A stretch of DNA of 64,000 nt from Frigididesulfovibrio sp031551885. Lineage in GTDB: Bacteria > Desulfobacterota > Desulfovibrionia > Desulfovibrionales > Desulfovibrionaceae. Position 1 is the first letter of the stretch. Every line of letters starts with the position of its first letter. The stretch lies in the NCBI GenBank assembly GCA_031551885.1, contig JAVBMX010000028.1, positions 44,135 to 108,134 on the forward strand, read 5' to 3'. Made by a program: the position numbers and the translations under genes. The notes under the pieces are model-generated. The model was not told the DNA's origin. It saw nothing but the letters and a program-made list of their open reading frames with translations, and made no database searches. Of this stretch, positions 63,866-64,000 are shown piece after piece.

Positions 63866-64000
63866 GGCTGTGTCGACATTCAATTTAAAGTGAGTTAGGG
63901 TCATGGCAGGAGGGCTGCCATGCAACGCCGACATGCTTTGCGCGATGACCAGTGGGAGCGGATAAAGGACGCCTTGCCGGGCAAGGTTGAAGACCCCGGC
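63866..64000 (+). mobile_element. IS5-family insertion sequence, left end only
   Basis: The likely left terminal repeat begins near 63866 (GGCTGTGTCGACATTCAA), after CTA that could include a TA target duplication. A transposase start follows at 63920. The right end is beyond the window, so boundaries and copy number are unconfirmed. Confidence 0.65.
63920..64000 (+). CDS. IS5-family transposase, N-terminal fragment cut by window
   Basis: 27 codons are present: MQRRHALRDDQWERIKDALP then GKVEDPG. The pattern L-D-QWERI...LPGK...DPG is the N-terminal (DUF4096) part of IS5-group transposases. RBS AGGAGGG lies upstream. The catalytic DDE part lies outside, so functionality is unknown. Confidence 0.8.
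   Translation, partial: MQRRHALRDDQWERIKDALPGKVEDPG

Overview
The window looks like chromosome of a flagellated Gram-negative anaerobe of the Desulfovibrio group (Desulfovibrionales). This is inferred from content: a CcmE with the CXXXY haem-binding variant, two chemoreceptors, a sigma-54-type promoter in front of fliD, selA, ThyX, split glycine decarboxylase subunits and a lipopolysaccharide (heptose) pathway. GC content is high, so many long antisense reading frames are chance products and were left out. No tRNA, rRNA or CRISPR array was seen.

Layout. 1-4.0 kb: cytochrome c maturation (ccmE, ccmF cut by the window edge) facing gmhB-waaF. 4.0-9.1 kb: a chemoreceptor, then a small phage-like regulatory island. 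In the island a three-gene leftward operon (96-aa protein, triple zinc-ribbon protein, HTH protein) is separated by an operator region from a rightward S24-type repressor and an operator-controlled 82-aa gene. 9.2-13.9 kb: ruvA-ruvB-thyX, then a long AT-rich gap and a divergent dnaA paralogue without dnaN. 14-20 kb: glk with a lipoprotein gene, then fliD-fliS behind a sigma-54 promoter and a WcbI-like gene. 20.6-28 kb: a DHH phosphoesterase, an HD hydrolase, a DUF4241 protein, the leftward run rlmE-yebC-VOC-ruvC, a CgeB-like glycosyltransferase and a membrane protein. 28-36 kb: an amino-acid binding protein, an APC permease, a tandem pair of zinc-ribbon membrane proteins (one frameshifted), gcvPB/gcvPA/gcvH and a CheY-like regulator. 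36-44 kb: aat-uvrB, then a surface-glycan group with two glycosyltransferases, a glycosyltransferase-methyltransferase fusion and a methyltransferase. 44-52 kb: glmS-selA, DUF1003, methyltransferase, HAD phosphatase and an amino-acid ABC ATPase/permease. 52-61 kb: an envelope-stress-like unit (PAP2 phosphatase, histidine kinase, OmpR-type regulator) facing an LtaS-type transferase across four 10-bp-phased direct repeats. After it comes a membrane-anchored PstS-like protein translationally coupled to a chemoreceptor. 61-64 kb: a 3'-5' exonuclease, then a phage lysis/packaging remnant (3TM holin, coiled-coil protein, terminase small subunit) interrupted by an IS5-type element that runs off the end.

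The two most interesting signals are (1) a family of about 125-bp structured intergenic repeats, four copies, whose two hairpins keep base pairing while changing sequence, and (2) the 6.8-9.1 kb island, where a 17-bp inverted-repeat operator fills exactly the spacer between a -35 and a -10 box and the S24 repressor appears to lack the lysine and cleavage site needed for self-cleavage.
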